From a virus, in IMG/VR virus record IMGVR_UViG_3300031857_001442, positions 1 through 23,299 of that record: DNA of 23,299 nt. One strand, written 5' to 3'. Position 1 is the stretch's first letter; each line of letters starts with the position of its first letter. The position numbers and the translations under genes were made by a program. The notes beneath the pieces were generated by a model, which was not told the DNA's origin, searched no databases, and saw only the letters and a list, made by a program, of their open reading frames with translations. Of the stretch, positions 7,793-15,868 are shown piece after piece.

Positions 7793-8911
7793 TTAGGAAT
7801 CTGCGCTGTCTGCGTCGCCATAAGCAACTGCATCCAACTCTTCCCATGCAATACCAAAGCGAACGAAAACTGTATATTCTACAGTATCCTTCTTTGGCTT
7901 GTATTCACGGTTTACCGTGATATCACGCTGGAAGCCCCAGACACGGTTCTCAGGGAATGTGAGATCTACATATCCTGCTGGATAGTAAGGAACCTCAAGT
8001 ACATCCACTCCAAGAACACGGGTGGTACGAGAACCACCGAATGTCTGTCCTAGACCATCAAGATATGCTTGACGGTTAGCCTGTGTGCTACCTGGTGTTT
8101 GTCCAGCAATCGCTTCAGCAATAGCATCAGCGAGTGTACCGTTATTCTTAACGATACCCTGGAATGCGTCAGTACCTGCATAGAACTTAAGATTGCTCTT
8201 AAGTGCACGATACTTACGTGGCATTGCAAGAATGATATCCTGCATTACTTGTGGAGTCCACTCGTTATCAGATACGGTAACATCTGCTTCATGAGCAGCG
8301 TTTCCTACTGTACCACGAGTTTGCTTAATAAAGCCAGACATGATTGAAAGGAATGATCCTGTAGCACCATCACCGTTAATCGCTAGATCTTCAATGTCAT
8401 TTGCGAATGCATTGGTCATCAAGCGAACGAGACGATCTTCAAGAGCCGCTCCTTCAATATTGTCTTCTAGAGACTCTGTAGATACTTCCCAGTCAAGACG
8501 AATCTTTTTGGTTGTAAGTTCTACTTTTGTAAATGTTGCGCCTGCATTTGTGTATGCGTCATCTGCTTGTGCAGCAGCACGAATTACACGCTCACCAACG
8601 TTAACCTTTTCGATTTCCATGGTGTTTGCTCGCATTGTAACTCTACGACCATCCTTGGCGAGAACTGTTGCATCCCACACGTAGTCGATAAAGCGGCGAG
8701 CCTGCTCTGGTGCTAGAATACCGCCGTTAACTCCTGTTGGGTTTACTGCGTTTGCTCCAGTTGTTACACCGAAGGTTCCGCCAGTAACGTTACCAAGAGA
8801 TTCGGCAGGAGACACGTTACCGCCAGCATCGGTTGCTGTTGCAGATCCGATACCGCCAGAAACGAATGAACCCGCTTCAGCAGCCTTAATTAGTTTTTCT
8901 TGTTCCGACAT
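7793..8911 (-). CDS. major capsid protein, HK97 fold
   Basis: This protein forms the icosahedral shell. Landmarks of the HK97 fold family are GGILAPEQARRFIDYVWD (near residue 63), the strand-rich RRVTMRANTMEIEKVNVGERVIR, the long-arm TKKIRLDWEVSTESLEDN, the spine-helix region LVRLMTNAFANDIEDLAINGDG and a C-terminal YTVFVRFGIAWEELDAVAYGDA. I place the start at ATG 8911 (372 residues), because GGAGGTGA at 8917-8924 lies five bases upstream. An in-frame ATG five codons earlier (8926) overlaps that ribosome site and is unlikely to be used. Only about 60 residues precede the core, so there is no HK97-like delta domain. This fits a separate scaffold, see 8935-9483. No promoter is seen in the 23-base gap to the protease gene. 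A terminator follows. Confidence 0.92.
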   Translation of the reverse strand: MSEQEKLIKAAEAGSFVSGGIGSATATDAGGNVSPAESLGNVTGGTFGVTTGANAVNPTGVNGGILAPEQARRFIDYVWDATVLAKDGRRVTMRANTMEIEKVNVGERVIRAAAQADDAYTNAGATFTKVELTTKKIRLDWEVSTESLEDNIEGAALEDRLVRLMTNAFANDIEDLAINGDGATGSFLSIMSGFIKQTRGTVGNAAHEADVTVSDNEWTPQVMQDIILAMPRKYRALKSNLKFYAGTDAFQGIVKNNGTLADAIAEAIAGQTPGSTQANRQAYLDGLGQTFGGSRTTRVLGVDVLEVPYYPAGYVDLTFPENRVWGFQRDITVNREYKPKKDTVEYTVFVRFGIAWEELDAVAYGDADSADS

Positions 8912-8916
8912 ATTGT

Positions 8917-8924
8917 TCACCTCC
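8917..8924 (-). promoter_or_regulatory. Shine-Dalgarno that fixes the capsid start
   Basis: GGAGGTGA on the minus strand, five bases before ATG 8911. It overlaps the earlier in-frame ATG at 8926, which argues against that upstream start. Confidence 0.8.
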
Positions 8925-8934
8925 ATTTGGTTTT

Positions 8935-9483
8935 TTAGTTGTTAAATAGGTCGGCATTTGTGAGGAAACGTCCGCCCCATAGGGATTTTTGAGTCTTCAT
9001 TTCTGAAAACTCCTGCACGATCTCGCCTAGATCGCCAGACTTGCGGAAAGCAGTATCTTTTTCTACAAGATCTACTCGCTTTCCAAACTCATCGAAAGAA
9101 CCCTTTACCTCTTTAACCTCACTCGCTACAGACTTTACTTCGCCTGTAACTGTTTCAAGGGACTTTGTAATTGCATCAACGTTAACCTGAAGTGACTTAA
9201 CGGTTTCTGCTAGACTGCTCAAGGCATTAGTTAGAGAATCTTTAATGTCTGTTACATCTTTGGCGATATCTGTAACAACATCTTCTTTCTTCTCTACAAC
9301 TTCTTCTGTTGAAGGAGCAACTTCATCAGTCTTAGCAAGTTCAGTATCAGCAGGTGCTTCTGGAGCAACTGCTTCTGGCTCTGCTACTACTTCTGCTGTA
9401 GCCTCTGGAGCAACCTCAACATTTTCAACAACTGGTGTTGCTTCGGCTGGTGCCTCTGCTACAACTTCTGTTTCTTCTGTCAT
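8935..9483 (-). CDS. nested scaffold protein, in frame within the protease gene
   Basis: An internal ATG (codon 249 of the protease gene) is preceded by AAGGAGGA at the ideal distance of seven bases, a much better ribosome site than the one at the gene's own start, which has none. Translation from here would give a 182-residue acidic protein: a Pro/Ala/Glu-rich segment followed by a coiled coil and the C-terminal WGGRFLTNADLF tail, i.e. exactly the scaffold part without the protease. Known parallels are nested scaffold genes such as lambda Nu3 within gene C. The ribosome site and the frame are directly visible. That it is expressed and acts as the scaffold is inference, supported by the lack of an N-terminal delta domain in the capsid protein. 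Confidence 0.72.
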   Translation of the reverse strand: MTEETEVVAEAPAEATPVVENVEVAPEATAEVVAEPEAVAPEAPADTELAKTDEVAPSTEEVVEKKEDVVTDIAKDVTDIKDSLTNALSSLAETVKSLQVNVDAITKSLETVTGEVKSVASEVKEVKGSFDEFGKRVDLVEKDTAFRKSGDLGEIVQEFSEMKTQKSLWGGRFLTNADLFNN

Positions 9484-10227
9484 AGGATTATCCTCCTTTG
9501 TCATCTTAATTGTTCTAATGCCTTTTGCACTATCAACTAAGAACTTTAATGTTTCAATATTGTCATCGCCGTGCTCAACAAAACCAATGTTTGACATTGT
9601 TTTATCACAAGTAGGACATGCTTCCTTATCTTCAGGAGACAAGCGAACAATATCGTCTTCTTTGCACCAGTAAACTGTATCAACTACTGCTTTTGCCAAA
9701 TATCCACCAAGTTGTCCTTTTTCAATAGAGATAACATTAGCGAATTGGTTAGCAGGATTATCAACAAGTGACAACTCGTGCAATTCGTACTCCTTAATTA
9801 TACGCACTGATTTATCAAGGTCTGGATTAAATTCGTCATCAAACTTTTTAATATTTCCACCAATTGAAAAACCAGTCAAGGTTCCATCAAGAACTTTTTC
9901 CCATGTATCCTGTGCACCTTTAGAAACATATGCAGAAACATAAACTCCACTATAAAACTTCTTTGTTTCGGGATCAAAATAACGATCCTCTTTAAAAGAA
10001 ACAACCTTGCCGACAGCACTGGGTTGATGCATTTCACGAAGGTTGCCACGGAATTTCTTAAAAGCAGTCATGCTTGCTTCCGTAGTTACAATATCATTTT
10101 GTTTGTCAATGTTATCTAGTGTTGCAAAACCAGAAACAGTACGACGTTCTTGGTCAATCTTGCCAATGGGCATAGAAAAACGAACGCTGTCGCCTTCCGT
10201 AACCCAGTGTGCTTTATTTATAATCAT
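8935..10227 (-). CDS. prohead protease with C-terminal scaffold domain
   Basis: This 430-residue protein combines a prohead serine protease (S78/U35-like) and a scaffold region. The protease matures the capsid by cutting the scaffold. Visible catalytic features are His67 in EMHQ, Ser121 in GFSIGG and the conserved ELSLVDNPAN at 151-160. Residues 188-219 hold Cys188, Cys204, Cys207 and His219, a possible small zinc site. Residues about 250-312 are a Pro/Ala/Glu/Val-rich linker. Residues about 315-395 look like a coiled coil with heptads, and the end (SLWGGRFLTNADLFNN) resembles scaffold tails that bind capsid subunits. The ATG at 10227 has no Shine-Dalgarno and lies nine bases from a TGA-TATAAT box, a nearly leaderless start. 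It lies between the portal and capsid genes, the canonical place. Confidence 0.9.
   Translation of the reverse strand: MIINKAHWVTEGDSVRFSMPIGKIDQERRTVSGFATLDNIDKQNDIVTTEASMTAFKKFRGNLREMHQPSAVGKVVSFKEDRYFDPETKKFYSGVYVSAYVSKGAQDTWEKVLDGTLTGFSIGGNIKKFDDEFNPDLDKSVRIIKEYELHELSLVDNPANQFANVISIEKGQLGGYLAKAVVDTVYWCKEDDIVRLSPEDKEACPTCDKTMSNIGFVEHGDDNIETLKFLVDSAKGIRTIKMTKEDNPMTEETEVVAEAPAEATPVVENVEVAPEATAEVVAEPEAVAPEAPADTELAKTDEVAPSTEEVVEKKEDVVTDIAKDVTDIKDSLTNALSSLAETVKSLQVNVDAITKSLETVTGEVKSVASEVKEVKGSFDEFGKRVDLVEKDTAFRKSGDLGEIVQEFSEMKTQKSLWGGRFLTNADLFNN
9491..9498 (-). promoter_or_regulatory. internal ribosome binding site of the nested scaffold
   Basis: AAGGAGGA on the minus strand, seven bases before the in-frame ATG at 9483. 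It lies inside coding sequence, encoding Lys-Glu-Asp. Confidence 0.78.
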
Positions 10228-10236
10228 TGCAGGTTA

Positions 10237-10245
10237 ATTATATCA
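10237..10245 (-). promoter_or_regulatory. extended -10 promoter of the protease-scaffold gene
   Basis: Minus strand GGATGATATAAT, with TGA directly before TATAAT. It lies nine bases before the ATG at 10227 and there is no ribosome site, so the leader would be 0-3 nt. A similar TGATATAAA lies about 13 bases further upstream and could be a second start. Confidence 0.62.
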
Positions 10246-10269
10246 TCCGTTTATATCACTATGTGGACA

Positions 10270-11871
10270 TTATGTGGATGAACGGCCCTCTCCCTGTGGA
10301 TTTCTGCCAGAAATTGTGGATGGAGAATCTGAGTTGTTATTTGTTCTTTCAACGTCTCTTTGTCGATTCCCCGCCAAATCTGCCCTAGCATCAGTAGCCT
10401 GTCTTGGACTCATAACAAATGGGCTATCCCCATCTGGACGCTGTGGAAGATCTAGTTTTTCACGAGCCTCGTTAGGGGTCATGACTTGAGTCTTTACATA
10501 GCGTTCCAAAATCTGAGACTGTGCAATTTCATCAGTCAGGGTAAGTTCATTGAACTTTAATTCAAGAACATCTGTTTTTTCTTTAACAATCTTATTAACC
10601 ATCTTCTCTAAATATCTTTGTGCTGGACGAGATACCTGCTCTTTGAATGTACGATCTTGTGAAATCGCAGCAGCAATAGCAGCAGAATCAGATCCACCAA
10701 GTTTAGAAATAGGAACCTGATGTGCAATCAAAATATCATCACGGTTTTGTTTACGATACTCTTTGAATGAGCCTTCCTGAATACCGTTTTCAATTGGCTC
10801 CATCTTAAACTCAACCTTGTTATTTTCTGTATCTCCAGGAAGTGGAATATACAAAGTTCTATGTGATTGAGCCTTTAGGCCAGTCTGTAAAAATCTGAAC
10901 ATCTTATCTTCTGCATCTGCAGAAAGTTTGGCTCCCTTGACTGTAATTACATATCTTGGAACAGCCTTGTTTTCAAAGTAATCAATATTATATTGAGACG
11001 CTAATTGATCTCCAATTAGTGAAGGTAGCGCAGCAAGAATATCTGGGATACCATAAAATGTATTAAGAGGAGAGTATTGTTTTAAATGAATAATCTCATT
11101 AGGTCTTGGGTCTGTAGTTATCGGATTTGCATTTGTTGCAGCAAAATTACGAAAGTAAACAATCTTGTTTCCAATAATCTGTAAGAAACCATCTTTTAAA
11201 CGACGTACACGAACAGTGGTTGCTGGAATATGTCCAATATATCCGATCTCACCGTTTACCTTGCGACCAACCTCAAGAAATCCATTACCTGTAGCCTGTA
11301 GATCTGTATAAACCTTTTCCATAGTAGTCGTAAATGAATCATCATCATTAAGACCTTCAATCCAGTCACGAAGCATAATCTTTGCTCGTTCAATTCTATT
11401 TCTTGCTCTATCTACTTTGCCCTCATCCTCACTCATTTCAAAACTAAGCATTGTGCGATCTGTAATATCAAAGCGATATCCCAAACCAACAACATTTTCT
11501 ACCTTAGCATCAATAGCGGCATGATTAGCAAAGTTTGTATCGTAAAAGTTAGCCAACTCATACATATTGTATGGTGGTGTAATTACATCAAATAGACCAT
11601 AGCCGTTTCTGTATACCGTGCCAGGATTTAGTTGCTTTGATCCAATACCATCGCCCATAGGCATTGAACCTGCTGCTGTTAAATAGGCTGGACTTTCAGA
11701 AGCAGCCTTTGTAATATTTCTACTAGTTCTGCGACGGAAGTTATTGTCAATTCCGCTTAAAGTTTTTAGGTCATCCCAAGACTTAGCAAACGGATCCAAA
11801 TTTGCAAACTGGTTTGGCTCTTTGTTTTGTGTGTTTAAACTTGCTTGAATATAATCAAAATCATTACTCAT
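10270..11871 (-). CDS. portal protein
   Basis: The portal is the dodecameric ring at one capsid vertex through which DNA is packaged and to which the tail is joined. The features that fit are the conserved wing/stem order: FDVITPPYNMYELANFYDTNFANHAAIDAKVENVVGLGY (residues about 95-133), a helical IERAKIMLRDWIEG segment, PNEIIHLKQYSPLNTFYGIPDILAALPSL, then NIDYFENKAVPRYVI, and a C-terminal region with LKFNELTLTDEIAQSQILERYVKTQVMTPNEAREKLDLP. This last stretch is typical of HK97/SPP1-type portals. I favour ATG 11871 (533 residues) because AAGGA lies 11 bases upstream. The ATG at 11883 lies directly against that site. The start overlaps the stop of the upstream gene by eight bases, implying coupled translation. 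The Asn/Ser-rich C-terminal tail is probably disordered. Confidence 0.92.
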   Translation of the reverse strand: MSNDFDYIQASLNTQNKEPNQFANLDPFAKSWDDLKTLSGIDNNFRRRTSRNITKAASESPAYLTAAGSMPMGDGIGSKQLNPGTVYRNGYGLFDVITPPYNMYELANFYDTNFANHAAIDAKVENVVGLGYRFDITDRTMLSFEMSEDEGKVDRARNRIERAKIMLRDWIEGLNDDDSFTTTMEKVYTDLQATGNGFLEVGRKVNGEIGYIGHIPATTVRVRRLKDGFLQIIGNKIVYFRNFAATNANPITTDPRPNEIIHLKQYSPLNTFYGIPDILAALPSLIGDQLASQYNIDYFENKAVPRYVITVKGAKLSADAEDKMFRFLQTGLKAQSHRTLYIPLPGDTENNKVEFKMEPIENGIQEGSFKEYRKQNRDDILIAHQVPISKLGGSDSAAIAAAISQDRTFKEQVSRPAQRYLEKMVNKIVKEKTDVLELKFNELTLTDEIAQSQILERYVKTQVMTPNEAREKLDLPQRPDGDSPFVMSPRQATDARADLAGNRQRDVERTNNNSDSPSTISGRNPQGEGRSST

Positions 11872-12247
11872 TATCGTAAACATCCTTTCCGTGTTTGCTC
11901 AAGGTCTGTTGAGCATCATAGACGGCACCAAGATCGTTAACATTTGGAATAAGCCCTTGTTTCATTCTGTCTACCATTTCAGAATACTGTTCTTCAGATA
12001 CCCTGCTTAAACCAGGCACAAAAATACATTCTCCGTCACCTTCGTCGCCATAGTACATGGCTGCTTTCTTAAGTTCAGCAATCTTAGATATATCTCCACG
12101 CATTGCTGGAATATTTAAAACGCTACCCTGTCCGTCAGTAAACCACTTACCATTAGATTTTTTGTACACATAAAGACCCCAAGCGTAGTTTTTTTCTATA
12201 ACTTTGCGCCTGACGTTACCAACTTTTGGCAATTTTCCACTACTCAT
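11864..12247 (-). CDS. conserved small protein preceding the portal
   Basis: The protein is 127 residues if it starts at ATG 12247 and 129 if at 12253. I favour 12247 because it lies exactly seven bases after a TGC-TATACT box with no Shine-Dalgarno, the leaderless arrangement, whereas 12253 would lie upstream of the expected transcription start. I recognise a sequence type that I remember from actinophages next to the portal: YAWGLYVYKKSNGKWFTDGQG, then LNIPAMRGDISKIAELKKAAMYYGDEGDGECIFVPGLSRVSEEQYSEM and a closing DLGAVYDAQQTL. No function is known to me. It overlaps the portal start by eight bases, so the two are made from one message. It is too small and lacks motifs for a terminase subunit. 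Confidence 0.75.
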   Translation of the reverse strand: MSSGKLPKVGNVRRKVIEKNYAWGLYVYKKSNGKWFTDGQGSVLNIPAMRGDISKIAELKKAAMYYGDEGDGECIFVPGLSRVSEEQYSEMVDRMKQGLIPNVNDLGAVYDAQQTLSKHGKDVYDNE

Positions 12248-12254
12248 ATCCATA

Positions 12255-12263
12255 AGTATAGCA
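12255..12263 (-). promoter_or_regulatory. extended -10 promoter of the portal operon, leaderless
   Basis: Minus strand ATCTGCTATACT, with TGC directly before TATACT. Seven bases separate it from the ATG at 12247. Another TATAAT lies four bases upstream of the TGC and overlaps the stop codon of the large gene before it, but it has no TG. Confidence 0.62.
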
Positions 12264-12265
12264 GA

Positions 12266-15200
12266 TTATACTGGTGTACCGACGTTAATTGTCCATGTTG
12301 TATCTGTATAGACCTTGATTTTATCTGCGTCTACAGTCAAACCTTCATCATCATCAAAAATAATCTTATTAGTTCCAATATATGTATTATAAATATCAAC
12401 TGGATTTACTCCATATAGGTCGGATCGTCCAATTACTAGGACCCCTTCCCACGTTGAGGAGTTTAGCCAGTATTCCCAGTCATAACTTGTTATTCCATCA
12501 GTTATTACCTGCTGCCAAGGCCTAATAAGTGTGCTTTGGACTTGCTGTAAATTATTTGCCTGATAGTATGCAACATTATTAAATACAAATGGACCATTGA
12601 GATTTATTCCTCCAAGGAAGGAATCAAAATTAAGGGCTGAAGAAAATCCAATTCCTAAAACTCCCCATTGATTTCTAGTTGCAACAGGTTCTCTTACTAG
12701 TTTGCCATTCCAATAATATGATAAACCACTAAAGTCTTCTCCAGTTTCTACACTCTTTGCATAAATTCTTGCACGATCTCCAGTTTCACTATCTGCTACA
12801 AAATAAAACTTAATAGTATCTGAACGGTATTTAACCTCAAAAAGTTCTACAGGTGTTGCGGGAAATTGTCTTTCGTCATATCTCATCCACATCTGTAAGG
12901 CGCTAACACGGTAGTTATCTGCAGTATTTGGATTTATAGGAATAGCAATTCCCCTGCTAACAAGTGGATCATAATCTCCACGAACTTGAACACCAGAGGT
13001 TCTATTCATATAAAGATATGGAGTGCTGCCTTTATAGATACTAAAAGGATTTTTAGACTTATAATCAAAATAAATTCCAGATCTCTTATACGGAAACATG
13101 TCTATTCCAAACCTTGTTCCTATTGGATTAAATGAATTATCGTTTAGTGCTTGAGATGCTAGTTCTAGTCTACGAAGTCTAATTGGCTTTCTTAAAATAC
13201 CACGAATATTAAAATCAAGATGATATACAATTGCTAAATCGTTAAAGTCGGAAGTCTTTGTTGGATATATTAATGTATTATCAACGACTTCAAACTTAGT
13301 AGACTCCCAGTTTGCAAAATTATCTATATCAATTATTGAACCTTCTCTTGCAGTTCTTACTGTAAAGTTTGATCTTGGGGCATTGGCACCCTCTTCTACA
13401 TATTGTAGCGTTATAAAACTTCTAACGGATGCATCTGCAGTATCATATTCATAATATTTTTCTGTCTTGCCTAACATTTGAGAGTAATCTTCCCAACCAG
13501 TAAAAAGATAATTGTCTAGTTGTCCATATGTTCTTTGAACTGGAAATTCGTAGTCGTCCTTAAGGGCCTGATATGTCCAAGTGCTTGTTGATGCTTGCTC
13601 CACCAAGTTAGAAGGTTTTGGATATCCTATATTAAACTGTAAAAAGTCTAAATCATAAAAAGAGTTACCTATATCATTTTGTACAAACTGTGCAAAATAT
13701 GAAAGAGGTAGGTAATCTTCCCAGTATCCAGCAACTCCAATATCTAAAAAGTATGTATCATATGCCTCTGTAGGTAGCAAAGTATAACTTGCAGTAAATG
13801 ATATAAGGTCTTGACCCGATGTTGCTGCAACAAAACCATTAGCAAAATATGTATCTGCTTCGTTTGCATTTAAGGCGGTGCAAAGACCAAAAGAATAAAG
13901 ATTGCCTTCAAAGGTATTGGATGTTGTTGCATCTCCTGCAACATATAGTTCAAGTCCGTTTCTGTTTCCAAAAAATGCTGATACATTTCCACCAAATCTG
14001 GCAACTAAATCTGGTATGTTTATACCCACAGCAAAAATTTGATTAACGCTTATTGTGCTATACGTATATAAAGATGTACTTGCTCCATTATAATATAGAC
14101 TGTAAATAAGTTCATTATCATCTTGTTTTACCTGAAAGTAGTTACCAGTTGTTTTGTTATAGATTTTAAATAGGGTTTGATTTATTGATGTAACATCGTC
14201 ATGACTAAATACTCCATATACTGCCTTTACTTCTTCGTTTAAAACATTAAAGTTAGGAAAGTTATAATACGCATGAACAGAATTCCAACTTGTTGTTGGT
14301 CTAAATGTTATAAATTTATTTTGTCCAGCCTGTATGTTTTGATTGTCATCATATAAGTCTTGTATTGTTTCATCGCCTATGAATATAGTTGGAAGTTGAT
14401 AATTTGGCGTACTTATGTAAGTTCCCGCAGTTACTAAGTTATCAAATGTTCCTTGGCTCCAATTTGCAAAATCTGGATATGTATAGTTTGCTGTATAGTC
14501 TGCAAAAGAATAATCAATAAACGCAGAACTTCCACCGTAGGAAGAATCAATTCCTTCTGGAGAAATAACGCCTTGCCCGTATACCCATCTGCGTTTTGCT
14601 ACTGGAGTTGGGACCTGGTATGGATAAATAGCAACACAATCTAATTCAACTGGATCTACATCTGTGTATGCATAAAATCCAAGCCAATCCTGTTCATCAC
14701 CTGAGTTGTCAAGTATTTCTGGCAAAATTAAATCATCTGTAGAAATACTAAGGCTTATTACTTCTTCTCCATTTATTAATACCGTGGCACTGTTACGAAT
14801 AACTCTAATATGTATTAGCATTGGTCTATACCACTCACCAACAAAATGAGATCCAAACTCTTTTCCAATAACAAAAGTTAAAAATCCGCTTTCTACATAT
14901 AGTCCATCTGAAGATCCTATAGGTCCAAATATTCTTTTTGGTGTTGTAGCACTAGAATTTATTTTTGCCCAAAATTCTACTGTGTATTCTTTATGTCTAC
15001 CAGCCTCATTTAAAAATCCTTTTCCTGGAACCACCAAAGATGGAAGAGAACTAGTTGCTGGTCTTAATATTGTTACTCCTGATGCACCATATACCATAGG
15101 TATACTTGAGTTTTTTGCAAACATAGCATTTTGAGAACCAATGTAGTAGGCAGACTCTTCTCCTAATCCATATGCTTCTGCTTCAATACCTTTCAAAGAA

Positions 15201-15841
15201 CCCAAAAGGCTTATTGAAGGCAATGATGTAGAAGAAACTCCAAGAGATGTTGCATTATAATCTTCTGACCATTGACCTATGCTTACTCCATTAATATAAA
15301 AAGCAGTTGTTGATGTGCTAGAGGGATTGTTAAAAGTTGCTTTAATAACTGCTCTCATCGTAGTATTTTCATTTGGTATCTCAAATGTTTCAGAGACAAA
15401 TCCCCATGCACCAGTTAAATTTGTTGTATAAGTTTTTAAATTTTGTATATTTGCCGCAGTTGTAGTATCTGTATATTCATATCCAATTGATACTGATTGA
15501 AGAACTCCACTAGAATCAAAAAAATAACTGCCTGTTGCAAAGGTAGCCAACTCAGAGTCTAGATTAGAAAAATTTATCAAATCATCGCTTACACAGGTGA
15601 TTTCAAAACTTGTATTTGCTGGTATAACAATGTCCAGTTTATTAACAACGCTATTTATAAATGGCTCTACGGATGGAGCATCATCAATACTATCAGAGGC
15701 ATTTGTAATCGTCCAACTAGTAAAACTACGCTGTGCCTCGGTTATAAGACTTATGTAGTCTGACTGATCATCTAATGCCCACAGAACAGTAGGGTGCTCT
15801 GCATATATCTTTTCTGCATACAGGTTTGACGGGTTGGACAT
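12266..15841 (-). CDS. large virion protein with three LamG/ConA-like regions
   Basis: This 1191-residue protein has no signal peptide or membrane segment. Three stretches look like jelly-roll lectin (LamG/concanavalin A-like) domains: residues about 285-400 (EYTVEFWAKINSS ... LIHIRVIRNSATVLINGEEV), 510-670 (FITFRPTTSWNSVHAYYNF ... NLYSFGLCTALNANEADTYFANG) and 977-1095 (VSALQMWMRYDERQFPAT ... FNNVAYYQ). The remainder is Tyr/Asn/Thr-rich and beta-like. The N-terminal LYAEKIYAEHPTVLWALDD resembles starts of other phage LamG proteins. It probably is a virion surface or tail-associated protein that binds carbohydrate, but its position upstream of the portal gives no precise role. It starts with ATG after AAGGAGT, behind promoter 15859-15867. 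No enzymatic motif was found. Confidence 0.8.
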   Translation of the reverse strand: MSNPSNLYAEKIYAEHPTVLWALDDQSDYISLITEAQRSFTSWTITNASDSIDDAPSVEPFINSVVNKLDIVIPANTSFEITCVSDDLINFSNLDSELATFATGSYFFDSSGVLQSVSIGYEYTDTTTAANIQNLKTYTTNLTGAWGFVSETFEIPNENTTMRAVIKATFNNPSSTSTTAFYINGVSIGQWSEDYNATSLGVSSTSLPSISLLGSLKGIEAEAYGLGEESAYYIGSQNAMFAKNSSIPMVYGASGVTILRPATSSLPSLVVPGKGFLNEAGRHKEYTVEFWAKINSSATTPKRIFGPIGSSDGLYVESGFLTFVIGKEFGSHFVGEWYRPMLIHIRVIRNSATVLINGEEVISLSISTDDLILPEILDNSGDEQDWLGFYAYTDVDPVELDCVAIYPYQVPTPVAKRRWVYGQGVISPEGIDSSYGGSSAFIDYSFADYTANYTYPDFANWSQGTFDNLVTAGTYISTPNYQLPTIFIGDETIQDLYDDNQNIQAGQNKFITFRPTTSWNSVHAYYNFPNFNVLNEEVKAVYGVFSHDDVTSINQTLFKIYNKTTGNYFQVKQDDNELIYSLYYNGASTSLYTYSTISVNQIFAVGINIPDLVARFGGNVSAFFGNRNGLELYVAGDATTSNTFEGNLYSFGLCTALNANEADTYFANGFVAATSGQDLISFTASYTLLPTEAYDTYFLDIGVAGYWEDYLPLSYFAQFVQNDIGNSFYDLDFLQFNIGYPKPSNLVEQASTSTWTYQALKDDYEFPVQRTYGQLDNYLFTGWEDYSQMLGKTEKYYEYDTADASVRSFITLQYVEEGANAPRSNFTVRTAREGSIIDIDNFANWESTKFEVVDNTLIYPTKTSDFNDLAIVYHLDFNIRGILRKPIRLRRLELASQALNDNSFNPIGTRFGIDMFPYKRSGIYFDYKSKNPFSIYKGSTPYLYMNRTSGVQVRGDYDPLVSRGIAIPINPNTADNYRVSALQMWMRYDERQFPATPVELFEVKYRSDTIKFYFVADSETGDRARIYAKSVETGEDFSGLSYYWNGKLVREPVATRNQWGVLGIGFSSALNFDSFLGGINLNGPFVFNNVAYYQANNLQQVQSTLIRPWQQVITDGITSYDWEYWLNSSTWEGVLVIGRSDLYGVNPVDIYNTYIGTNKIIFDDDEGLTVDADKIKVYTDTTWTINVGTPV

Positions 15842-15858
15842 ATTACTCCTTACCCTTA

Positions 15859-15867
15859 ATTATAGCA
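15859..15867 (-). promoter_or_regulatory. extended -10 promoter of the large LamG gene
   Basis: Minus strand GTAAATGCTATAAT, with TGC directly before TATAAT. It begins immediately after the stop codon of the reductase gene. It lies 17 bases before the ATG at 15841, and AAGGAGT in between is the ribosome site. Confidence 0.62.
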
Positions 15868-15868
15868 T

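Noticed and set aside
8912-8926. Capsid start at the first in-frame ATG (8926)
   Set aside because: That ATG overlaps the strong GGAGGTGA, which is correctly spaced for the ATG at 8911.
12560-12625. GGAGGA followed by an out-of-frame ATG inside the LamG gene
   Set aside because: The frame behind it has only about 34 codons with no recognisable content, so it is probably chance.
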